From assembly GCA_003456095.1 (NCBI GenBank), contig DMPF01000079.1:1-9960 (forward strand): a stretch of DNA of 9,960 nucleotides, in the 5' to 3' direction. A program made the translations under genes and the position numbers. Positions 1 through 5,597 of the stretch are shown here, piece by piece. The notes below the pieces were generated by a model, which saw nothing but the letters and a program-made list of their open reading frames with translations, made no database searches and was not told the origin of the DNA. Within the stretch, counting starts at the first letter, position 1. Every line of letters starts with the position of its first letter. The DNA is from Bacillota bacterium. Lineage in GTDB: Bacteria > Bacillota > Dethiobacteria > DTU022 > UBA8154.

Positions 1-669
1 TCCCATGAACTGCGTACACCCCTCACCGTAATTAAAGGATATACGGAAACGCTTCTTGATGAACAAAACTGGCAGGATCCCAAAATGGCGGAGCGTATTT
101 TAACAATAATCGATAAAGAAGCGGAGCGGCTGTCCCGCCTGCTTAAAGATCTTCTGGATCTATCCCAGATTGAGAGCAGTAAAGGAGTGATGAAGAAGCA
201 GAAAGTGGACTTGAAAAACGTGGTGGAAGAAGCTGTCAGTTTGCTGCGGGGTCACAGCGAGGCGAAAAACCTGGAGGTCAACCTCATTATCCACGGGCAT
301 GAGCTGCGAAACATCTGGGGTGATCCCGACTGGCTGCTGCAGATGTTTATCGATATATTGGAAAACGCCATTAAATATACGCCCCAGGGAGGCAGGATCG
401 AGATTAAGCTGCAGGAGAAAGGGAAAGAACTGCTGGCGGCAGTAAAGGATACCGGCATCGGTATCCCCGCCCGTAATATTCCCTATATTTTTGAGCGCTT
501 TTATCGTGTAGATAAGGGCCGTTCCCGGCGGCTTGGCGGAACCGGCCTGGGCCTGGCCATCGTCAAACATATTCTTGAAGCCCACGGCGGCCACGTGACG
601 GTTGAGAGCAGCGTGGGCGTGGGAACCACTTTTTCCGTCTATCTGCCCCTTGCTCCCGTAGCGGTTTAA
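1..669 (+). CDS. phoR: Phosphate-regulon sensor histidine kinase PhoR, C-terminal part (5' truncated by window)
   Basis: The reading frame is open from base 1 and ends at TAA 667-669, giving 222 visible codons; the N-terminal membrane/PAS part lies outside the window. The first residues are the H-box (SHELRTPLT), with the phospho-accepting His at bases 4-6. A dimerisation helix follows, then the HATPase domain: N-box (ENAIKYTP), G1 (DTGIGIP), F-box (IFERFYR) and G2 (GGTGLGLAIVK). All catalytic boxes are intact. In this family the kinase autophosphorylates on His and passes the phosphate to the response regulator PhoP. The PhoR name rests on context, because pstSCAB-phoU and a Pho box array follow directly; the kinase core alone does not fix the substrate. 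An internal ATG at 85 is not the start, since the H-box precedes it. Confidence 0.9.
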   Translation, partial: SHELRTPLTVIKGYTETLLDEQNWQDPKMAERILTIIDKEAERLSRLLKDLLDLSQIESSKGVMKKQKVDLKNVVEEAVSLLRGHSEAKNLEVNLIIHGHELRNIWGDPDWLLQMFIDILENAIKYTPQGGRIEIKLQEKGKELLAAVKDTGIGIPARNIPYIFERFYRVDKGRSRRLGGTGLGLAIVKHILEAHGGHVTVESSVGVGTTFSVYLPLAPVAV

Positions 670-713
670 CGCGGGAAAAAATACCTTGTTGGAAAATTTT
701 TTTATTTTCACTC

Positions 714-742
714 TTGCCAAACGGCTTATTTTTTTTTATAAT
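714..742 (+). promoter_or_regulatory. Sigma-A-type promoter downstream of phoR
   Basis: TTGCCA (714-719) matches the -35 consensus at five of six positions. It is followed after exactly 17 bp by a perfect TATAAT (737-742). Predicted transcription start is near 749. The surrounding T/A-rich sequence raises the chance that the -10 is fortuitous. The nearest downstream element is a terminator at 793-824 rather than a gene, so the promoter would make a short RNA or contribute readthrough into pstS. Confidence 0.45.
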
Positions 743-748
743 AATAAA

Positions 749-824
749 TAGTTAAAATATTTTGCTAAAACCTAACCTCCTACAAAATATCTAAACAGGG
801 GCGGGCCCAGTCCCTGTTTTTTTT
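749..824 (+). ncRNA. Candidate short transcript (about 75 nt) between phoR and pstS
   Basis: This is an inference from the promoter at 714-742 and the terminator at 793-824, which together would define a roughly 75-nt RNA. The 5' half (749-792) is A/U-rich and predicted to be unstructured. It carries a CCTCCT motif (about 776-781) that could pair with an AGGAGG Shine-Dalgarno such as the one in front of pstS. The 3' half is the terminator hairpin. No open reading frame of useful length is present. It matches no RNA family I recognise; it could equally be only the phoR 3' terminator region with a chance promoter. Confidence 0.3.
793..824 (+). terminator. Strong rho-independent terminator
   Basis: A perfect 8-bp stem (AAACAGGG 793-800 with CCCTGTTT 812-819) has an 11-nt GC-rich loop and runs into eight consecutive Ts (817-824). 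It ends transcription rightward, of phoR and/or of the short transcript proposed from 749, and insulates pstS so that pstS depends on the Pho promoter. Confidence 0.85.
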
Positions 825-826
825 GT

Positions 827-859
827 CTGCATTTAAGCATCCTTTGCTTAAGAATGCAG
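827..859. repeat. Second inverted repeat upstream of the Pho box
   Basis: CTGCATT (827-833) pairs with AATGCAG (853-859), and TAAGCA (834-839) with TGCTTA (845-850). A 2-nt bulge and a 5-nt loop remain. No T-tract follows on either strand, so it is not a standard intrinsic terminator. It could be a back-up terminator structure or a dyad operator; the role is unknown. Confidence 0.45.
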
Positions 860-890
860 CCGTGAAAAGGCACCCTGCACCCCCGGTGAT

Positions 891-951
891 TTAATATAAA
901 TTTAACATGGTTTTAACTTAATTTTAACACATTTATCCTCTATATTTAACA
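891..951 (+). promoter_or_regulatory. Pho box: 11-bp-phased TTAACA repeats (PhoP binding region)
   Basis: Hexamers TTAATA (891), TTAACA (902), TTAACT (913), TTAACA (924) and TTAACA (946) all fall on the same 11-bp register. Only the 935 position is degenerate (TATCCT/ATCCTC). In Gram-positive bacteria PhoP dimers bind direct TT(A/T/C)ACA-like repeats with about 5-bp spacers on one face of the helix, upstream of the -10 of activated genes. The position, about 70-130 bp upstream of the pstS start, fits activation of the pst operon under phosphate limitation. Confidence 0.85.
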
Positions 952-963
952 ATCATTTTGTAA

Positions 964-969
964 CATAAT
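964..969 (+). promoter_or_regulatory. Probable -10 element of the pstS promoter
   Basis: CATAAT matches the -10 consensus at five of six positions and begins 12 bp after the last Pho repeat. No recognisable -35 hexamer is present at the usual distance, as expected for a PhoP-activated promoter whose -35 is replaced by Pho boxes. Predicted start near 976 leaves a leader of about 44 nt. TAACAT (961-966) is an alternative. Confidence 0.5.
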
Positions 970-1003
970 GAAGGCAGAAAATAATTTATGTTAATCAAAA
1001 ATT

Positions 1004-1026
1004 AAGGAGGGAAAATGTCTTGCTAA
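1004..1026 (+). promoter_or_regulatory. pstS ribosome binding site with competing ATG micro-ORF
   Basis: AAGGAGGG (1004-1011) is a near-perfect Shine-Dalgarno. The ATG at 1015 lies only 3 nt beyond it and reads three codons (Met-Ser-Cys) to TAA at 1024-1026. The TTG at 1020 lies 8 nt beyond and opens the full pstS frame. Spacing and frame therefore make TTG 1020 the start. The micro-ORF overlaps it in another frame and could compete for initiation. Confidence 0.65.
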
Positions 1027-2024
1027 AGAGAAAAAGTAAAGCATCGCAGTTTGGAGTCTTCATGTTGGTTGTCCTACTCAGCGGGAGCCTGCTGGTTGGC
1101 GGATGTGGCCGGCCCCAGGAGGTAAGCCCTCCGCCTGCGCAGGATGCGACGGCAGCGCCGTCTCCTCAGGGTGCCGCTGAACCAGACGCCATTGAAGCAG
1201 CCACGATCCAGATCAGGGGTTCTGATTCAGAGGTAAACATGGTAGCTAGTTTGGCGGAGGAATTTATGCTCACCTATCCGCAGGTGCAGATCGCCGTTAC
1301 CGGCGGCGGTTCCGGTGCAGGAATTGCCGCCTTGCTTGACGGGACCGTTGATATCGCCAATTCCTCCCGCCCTATGAAAGACAGCGAGATCGAAAAAGCC
1401 CGGGCCAACGGTGTCGAGGCGGTAGCGGTGCGTTTTGCCATGGATGGGGTGGCGGCGATCGTAAATGAAAATAACCCAGCGGAATCCCTGAGCATGGAAG
1501 AGTTGGGAGCTATCTTCCGCGGTGAGATTACCAACTGGAGTGAGGTCGGCGGAGAAGACAAGGGCATTAACCTCTATGGCCGCCAGAGCAACTCGGGTAC
1601 CTTTATCTTTTTTATGGAGTGGGTGTTGCGGGGTGACTATGATCCGGGTATGCGTAATATGGTAGGAAACGCCGATATCCTTGAAGCAGTGAGGAGTGAC
1701 GTGACGGGGATTGGCTATATCGCCATCGGCTATGCGACAGAGGGCGGCAACGTACGCCCCGGCATCAAGGTGCTAAGCATCGCGGCGCAAAAAGGAGAGC
1801 CGCCGGTATCCCCTCTTGAATTAGAAAATATCACTAGTGGGGCTTACCCCATCAGCCGGCCTCTCTACCAGTTTGTTGCCGGCAGACCGGAAGGAGCCAT
1901 AAGGAAGTTCCTCGAGTTCGAATTAAGCGAACGGGGACAGGAGATTGTGCTGGAAAGTGGTTTTTACCCCATCACCGATGCAGACAGGGAATTTAACAAA
2001 AATTCCGCAGGCATCCAGCAGTAG
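1020..2024 (+). CDS. pstS: Phosphate ABC transporter substrate-binding lipoprotein PstS
   Basis: PstS binds inorganic phosphate outside the membrane and delivers it to PstCA. The 334-aa product starts at TTG 1020. It has a Lys/Arg-rich N-terminus, a hydrophobic segment (about residues 11-28) and a lipobox ending at Cys29 (LVGGC), so it should be lipid-anchored on the outer face of the membrane. A Pro/Ala-rich linker (33-60) leads to the PBP-like domain. Phosphate-contact motifs are visible: the GSD strand (67-69), GGGSGAG (95-101), SSRPM (115-119) and GRQSNSGT (187-194). First gene of pstSCAB-phoU, placed directly behind the Pho box array; two hairpins separate it from pstC. Family and length are typical. 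Confidence 0.96.
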   Translation: MLKRKSKASQFGVFMLVVLLSGSLLVGGCGRPQEVSPPPAQDATAAPSPQGAAEPDAIEAATIQIRGSDSEVNMVASLAEEFMLTYPQVQIAVTGGGSGAGIAALLDGTVDIANSSRPMKDSEIEKARANGVEAVAVRFAMDGVAAIVNENNPAESLSMEELGAIFRGEITNWSEVGGEDKGINLYGRQSNSGTFIFFMEWVLRGDYDPGMRNMVGNADILEAVRSDVTGIGYIAIGYATEGGNVRPGIKVLSIAAQKGEPPVSPLELENITSGAYPISRPLYQFVAGRPEGAIRKFLEFELSERGQEIVLESGFYPITDADREFNKNSAGIQQ

Positions 2025-2044
2025 GGAACGGTCTTGACCGTTCC
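2025..2044 (+). other. Hairpin directly after the pstS stop codon
   Basis: GGAACGGT (2025-2032) and ACCGTTCC (2037-2044) form a perfect 8-bp stem with a CTTG tetraloop, starting at the base after the TAG. No T-tract follows, so termination is unlikely. A 3'-end stabiliser that keeps pstS mRNA more abundant than the downstream messages is a common arrangement for binding-protein genes; this role is inferred. Confidence 0.6.
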
Positions 2045-2070
2045 GCCTGGGCAACAAAACGTTCACGTTT

Positions 2071-2104
2071 AGGGATGGGGGGCTCAATCCGCCCCCTTGT
2101 CCCT
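2071..2104 (+). other. Long GC-rich hairpin between pstS and pstC
   Basis: GGGGGC (2078-2083) pairs with GCCCCC (2091-2096) around a 7-nt loop. An outer AGGGA/TCCCT pair (2071-2075 with 2100-2104) extends it across small internal bulges. It is followed by only a weak T-rich run (GTTATTT). It may act as a partial terminator or mRNA-processing barrier that lowers pstCAB-phoU relative to pstS. Confidence 0.55.
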
Positions 2105-2145
2105 GTTATTTCACGGTGCTGTTATAGTCGGCCAGCAAAAGGGGT

Positions 2146-3027
2146 ATGCAATTGCACAAACTAAGGGAAAGGGCAATAAGACTTTTTTTTCTGCTTTGCG
2201 GTTTAATCTCCATCTTTATCCTGCTGGGAATTTTTTATACTTTACTAAACAACAGCATACCGGCACTGCGGGAAGTAGGCATCACGGGGTTTTTCACCAC
2301 TGGCTTATGGCGACCCACCGCCTTCGGTGCGCCCCAGTTCAGCACGCTGAACCTGATCCTGGGCACATTTATGGTGGGGACTGGTGCTTTGGTGATTGCG
2401 GTGCCGCTGGGCGTGGCCTGTGCCGCTTATCTGGCGGAGGTGGCAAGCTCGCGGGAAAGGGAGATCTTCAAGCCGATCATTGAAATTCTTGCCGGCATCC
2501 CTTCCGTAGTGCTCGGCTTTTTTGGTCTAGTCGTCCTGGCGCCCCTTATCGCCCGTATTTTTAATATCCCCAGTGGCATTAACGCCATGAACGGGGCTGT
2601 CCTGGTGGGGATTATGGCCCTGCCTACCGTAGTCAGCCTGGCAGAAGACGCTATCACCGCCGTTCCCCAGGAATACCGCCATGCCTCTTTGGCCTTGGGA
2701 GCCACCCGCTGGCAGACGATCAGAAATGTGACCATACCTGCCGCCCTCTCCGGTATTATTGCCGCCTCCATGCTGGGCATGGGCAGGGCCATCGGGGAAA
2801 CAATGACGGTGCTCATGGCTACGGGCAACGCCCTTGCCATGCCCGGCTCATTCTTGGATCCTGTGCGCACGCTCAGCGCGAATATTGCGATCGAGATGGG
2901 GGAGGTCCCCCGGGGCAGCCTGCATTTCCATTCTCTCTTTATGGTGGGGCTTATTCTATTTCTGATCACCTTTTTCATTAACATGCTGGCGGATATTATC
3001 TTTGAACGCTACCGAAGGAGGGCTTAA
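2146..3027 (+). CDS. pstC: Phosphate ABC transporter permease PstC
   Basis: PstC pairs with PstA to form the membrane channel for phosphate import. The frame of 293 codons shows six hydrophobic segments (about residues 12-34, 72-96, 113-135, 149-167, 201-225 and 264-286). It also has the BPD_transp_1 cytoplasmic EAA loop (EYRHASLALGATRW, about 176-189), which docks onto PstB. Length is normal. The start is uncertain: ATG 2146 has AAGGGG (2139-2144) only one base upstream, while an in-frame TTG at 2152 has proper 7-nt spacing from it, so the true start may be 2152, two codons shorter. The stop is 3 bp before pstA, indicating tight coupling. Confidence 0.95.
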   Translation: MQLHKLRERAIRLFFLLCGLISIFILLGIFYTLLNNSIPALREVGITGFFTTGLWRPTAFGAPQFSTLNLILGTFMVGTGALVIAVPLGVACAAYLAEVASSREREIFKPIIEILAGIPSVVLGFFGLVVLAPLIARIFNIPSGINAMNGAVLVGIMALPTVVSLAEDAITAVPQEYRHASLALGATRWQTIRNVTIPAALSGIIAASMLGMGRAIGETMTVLMATGNALAMPGSFLDPVRTLSANIAIEMGEVPRGSLHFHSLFMVGLILFLITFFINMLADIIFERYRRRA

Positions 3028-3030
3028 AGC

Positions 3031-3936
3031 TTGGCTGGAACTGAATCGCCAAAAAATGCAATGTCCTTGAGCCAGCGCGCGCACCGGAATAAATACCGCG
3101 AGGAAAAACTGGCATTTCTTTTATTAAGAATATCTCTGGGAGCAGCCATGTTTATCCTGCTGGTGATCCTTTTTGATATTGCCAGTAAGGGGCTGGGGGT
3201 AATAAACTGGGAGTTTCTCAGCCGGATGCCCCATTCCGGCATGACCAAAGGGGGTATCTACCCAGCCATTGTCGGCACTTTTTATGTCACAATCATCGCG
3301 GCGCTGTTTGCCGTACCCCTCGGTATCACTACGGCTATTTTTCTCAATGAATATGCGATACGGGGCTTGATTACCAATCTTATCCGCACTGCCCTGCGTA
3401 ATCTATCGGGAGTGCCCTCCATCGTCTTTGGCCTTTTCGGTGTGGCTCTCTTTGTTCAGTATCTGGGCTTCGGGGTTTCGCTGCTGGCGGCAGGTATGAC
3501 GCTGGGGTTGCTTACCCTGCCGGTAACGGTAACGGCGGCGGAGGAGGCATTAAAAGCCGTGCCCCAATCTTACCGGGAAGGGGGACTGGCCCTGGGAGCG
3601 ACAAAGTGGCAGATGGTGCGCAGCTTGGTGCTGCCGCCGGCCTTTCCCGGCATGCTAACTGGTGTAATCCTCGGTCTGGCCCGAGCAGCGGGGGAGACGG
3701 CACCCATCCTCTTTACGGGGGCGGCCTTTTTCCTTCCCTTTCTGCCGGATTCTCTTTTCAGCCAGTTCATGGCCCTGCCCTATCATCTTTTCGTTTTAGC
3801 CACGCAGCATCACGATATTACGGCGGTACGGCCGCTGGCGTACGGGACTGCCTTTGTCCTGCTTGTGCTTGTATTCTTGTTAAACCTGGGAGCGATTATG
3901 CTGCGTTATCGTTTCCGCAGACGCTTTCAGCGTTAG
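3031..3936 (+). CDS. pstA: Phosphate ABC transporter permease PstA
   Basis: PstA is the second channel subunit. The 301-aa product starts at TTG 3031, supported by AAGGAGGG (3015-3022) 8 nt upstream, lying inside the end of pstC. ATG 3061 is in frame but has no ribosome site. Hydrophobic segments lie at about residues 28-50, 79-105, 128-145, 148-168, 206-232 and 270-290. The EAA loop (YREGGLALGATKW, 181-193) is clear and nearly identical in style to that of PstC. The N-terminal 25 residues are polar and basic, hence cytoplasmic. Only 3 bp separate it from pstC; 50 bp precede pstB. Confidence 0.95.
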   Translation: MAGTESPKNAMSLSQRAHRNKYREEKLAFLLLRISLGAAMFILLVILFDIASKGLGVINWEFLSRMPHSGMTKGGIYPAIVGTFYVTIIAALFAVPLGITTAIFLNEYAIRGLITNLIRTALRNLSGVPSIVFGLFGVALFVQYLGFGVSLLAAGMTLGLLTLPVTVTAAEEALKAVPQSYREGGLALGATKWQMVRSLVLPPAFPGMLTGVILGLARAAGETAPILFTGAAFFLPFLPDSLFSQFMALPYHLFVLATQHHDITAVRPLAYGTAFVLLVLVFLLNLGAIMLRYRFRRRFQR

Positions 3937-3956
3937 TTTAACCTGGCATGCAAACT

Positions 3957-3996
3957 ATGGGAGGTAATTAATATGGAGGTAATTGAATGGAGATAA
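3957..3996 (+). repeat. Tandemly duplicated ribosome binding site before pstB, with 7-codon micro-ORF
   Basis: A 15-bp-period near repeat (AGGTAATTAAT around 3962-3972, AGGTAATTGAAT 3977-3988) duplicates a Shine-Dalgarno plus start-codon context. The first copy (GGGAGG 3959-3964) serves the ATG at 3973, which reads seven codons to TAA 3994-3996. The second copy (GGAGG 3975-3979) serves the real pstB ATG at 3987, 7 nt downstream. The two starts lie in different frames and overlap, so initiation at the first would compete with or feed into pstB translation. Confidence 0.65.
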
Positions 3997-4880
3997 GAAA
4001 GCAGGCGCTGGAGTATCATGACAAGCAGGAGAATTCCCCGCGGGAGGAACTCCGCCTCCACCAGGGGAATAAATTAAGTAAACGGCTGGTTATAACGCGG
4101 AGCGAGCCCAACAATCAGCTAAATTACCGTGTAAAAGTCAAGGCGGAAGACCTTTCCTTTTTCTACGGGAATAAGCAGGCTCTGCATAACATAAATATGG
4201 AGATGAGGGATCATGCTGTTACCGCCCTGATCGGCCCGTCTGGCTGCGGCAAAACAACTTTTCTGCGCGTCATTAACCGCATGAACGACCTTATTCCGGG
4301 GACCCGCGTGGTAGGCAGAATGCTTATTGACGATGTTAATATTTATAAACCGGAACTGGACGTGGTGGATCTGCGGCGGCGCGTTGGCCTGGTTTTCCAG
4401 CAGCCCAACCCCTTCCCCAAAAGCATCTATGAAAACGTGGCATACGGTCCGCGTATTCACGGTGTGCACAAGCGTTCCATCCTGGACGGGATTGTGGAAG
4501 AGAGTCTGAAGCAGGCCGTGCTCTGGGATGAAGTCAAGGATCGCCTTAAGGATTCAGCCCTCTCCCTTTCCGGTGGACAGCAGCAGCGTCTCTGCATTGC
4601 CCGCGTGTTGGCGGTCAAGCCGGAGATCCTGCTGATGGATGAACCTACATCGGCCCTGGATCCGATGGCGACTCAGCGCATCGAAGACCTTATCCGCGCC
4701 TTGGCAGGCAGTTATACAATAATTATAGTCACACACAACATGCAGCAGGCGGCACGTATCTCCGATATGACAGCCTTTTTCCTGTTGGGCGAACTGGTCG
4801 AGTGGGGGCAGACTTCACAGATCTTTACTAAACCCAAAGACACCCGCACGGAAGAATATATAACCGGCCGTTTCGGCTAA
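3987..4880 (+). CDS. pstB: Phosphate ABC transporter ATP-binding protein PstB, with N-terminal extension
   Basis: PstB hydrolyses ATP to drive phosphate import through PstCA. All ABC ATPase motifs are present: Walker [10 protein letters not shown] (83-91), Q-loop FQQPNPFP (137-144), signature LSGGQQQR (194-201), Walker [13 protein letters not shown] (214-225) and switch His250. At 297 aa it is about 45 residues longer than the usual roughly 250-aa PstB; the ABC fold begins near residue 50 ([13 protein letters not shown]). The extra N-terminus is charged and hydrophilic. The start at ATG 3987 has a good ribosome site (GGAGG 3975-3979), and no start codon with a ribosome site lies at the usual N-terminus, so the extension is probably translated. 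phoU follows 18 bp later. Confidence 0.95.
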   Translation: MEIRKQALEYHDKQENSPREELRLHQGNKLSKRLVITRSEPNNQLNYRVKVKAEDLSFFYGNKQALHNINMEMRDHAVTALIGPSGCGKTTFLRVINRMNDLIPGTRVVGRMLIDDVNIYKPELDVVDLRRRVGLVFQQPNPFPKSIYENVAYGPRIHGVHKRSILDGIVEESLKQAVLWDEVKDRLKDSALSLSGGQQQRLCIARVLAVKPEILLMDEPTSALDPMATQRIEDLIRALAGSYTIIIVTHNMQQAARISDMTAFFLLGELVEWGQTSQIFTKPKDTRTEEYITGRFG

Positions 4881-4898
4881 AGAAAGGGGGCTAAAGTT

Positions 4899-5570
4899 GT
4901 GGACCCGAAAGGGCATGAAAGGAAGGTTTACTTTGATAAAAAAATGGGGGAACTGCAAAAGCTGCTGCTGCAGATGGGCGGCCTGGTAGAGGAGAGCATT
5001 GCCCGGGCTGTGCAATCCTTGAAAGAGCAGGACCTGGAGCTGGCAGAGGCAGTATGCCGGGATGATGACAATATTGATGACCTGGAAAGTAAAATTGAGG
5101 AAGGATGTCTCACCTTTATTGCCACCCAGCAGCCTATGGCTAAAGATCTGCGCAAGATTTCCACCCTGTTCAAGATGGTTACCAACCTGGAACGGATGGC
5201 TGATAATGCCGTAAACATCTCCCAGGTGACCTGCCGTATCGGCCGGGAACCGTTGATCAAGCCGCTGGTGGATATACCGCGTATGACGCAGATCACCCAG
5301 CGTATGGTCAAAGACGCCCTCGACTCCTACATCCAGGAGGATGTGGGGTTGGCAGTGCAAACCATTGACATGGATGATGAGGTGGATCAGCTGAACGCCC
5401 AGGTCTTCCGCGAGCTGCTCACTATTATGATGGAAAACCCCCGAACAATCACTCAGGCCACCTATCTCATTTTAGTGAGCCGCTATTTGGAGCGTATTGC
5501 CGATCATGCTACCAATATTGCCGAGGAAGTAATCTTCCTCGTTACCGGCGAAAAGCACAGCAGGCAATGA
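4899..5570 (+). CDS. phoU: Phosphate transport system regulator PhoU
   Basis: PhoU is the negative regulator linking Pst transporter state to the PhoR kinase; when phosphate is plentiful it keeps PhoR in an inhibitory mode. The 223-aa all-helical product contains two repeats of a three-helix bundle. Each carries the metal-binding ExxxD-type signature: LERMADNAVNIS in the first repeat and LERIADHATNIAEE in the second. The start is GTG 4899, with AAAGGGGG (4883-4890) 8 nt upstream. It ends the pst operon and is convergent with the next gene. Length and motifs are typical. Confidence 0.95.
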   Translation: MDPKGHERKVYFDKKMGELQKLLLQMGGLVEESIARAVQSLKEQDLELAEAVCRDDDNIDDLESKIEEGCLTFIATQQPMAKDLRKISTLFKMVTNLERMADNAVNISQVTCRIGREPLIKPLVDIPRMTQITQRMVKDALDSYIQEDVGLAVQTIDMDDEVDQLNAQVFRELLTIMMENPRTITQATYLILVSRYLERIADHATNIAEEVIFLVTGEKHSRQ

Positions 5571-5580
5571 AGCGGGGTAA

Positions 5581-5594
5581 AAACCGCCCGGTTT
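5581..5594. terminator. Small bidirectional terminator between convergent genes
   Basis: AAACC (5581-5585) and GGTTT (5590-5594) form a short stem with a GCCC loop (the loop-closing G/C may also pair). On the + strand it is followed by ATTTT, on the - strand by TTACC after GGTTT. The stem is short, but the site sits in the 27-bp gap between the phoU stop and the radical SAM stop, where a shared terminator is expected. Confidence 0.4.
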
Positions 5595-5597
5595 ATT

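Noticed and set aside
85..87. ATG at 85 as a gene start for the kinase
   Set aside because: The same frame is open to base 1 and the H-box containing the phospho-accepting His lies upstream of this ATG.
160..720. Long - strand frame (186 codons) opposite phoR
   Set aside because: The + frame has all histidine kinase motifs; the antisense frame has no ribosome site and no recognisable domain.
1015..1017. ATG as the pstS start
   Set aside because: It reads only three codons to a stop, and its spacing from the ribosome site is too short; the TTG at 1020 gives the lipoprotein signal.
2097..2483. 128-codon + frame overlapping the start of pstC
   Set aside because: It overlaps well-supported pstC sequence in another frame, with low-complexity His/Gly content and no family resemblance.
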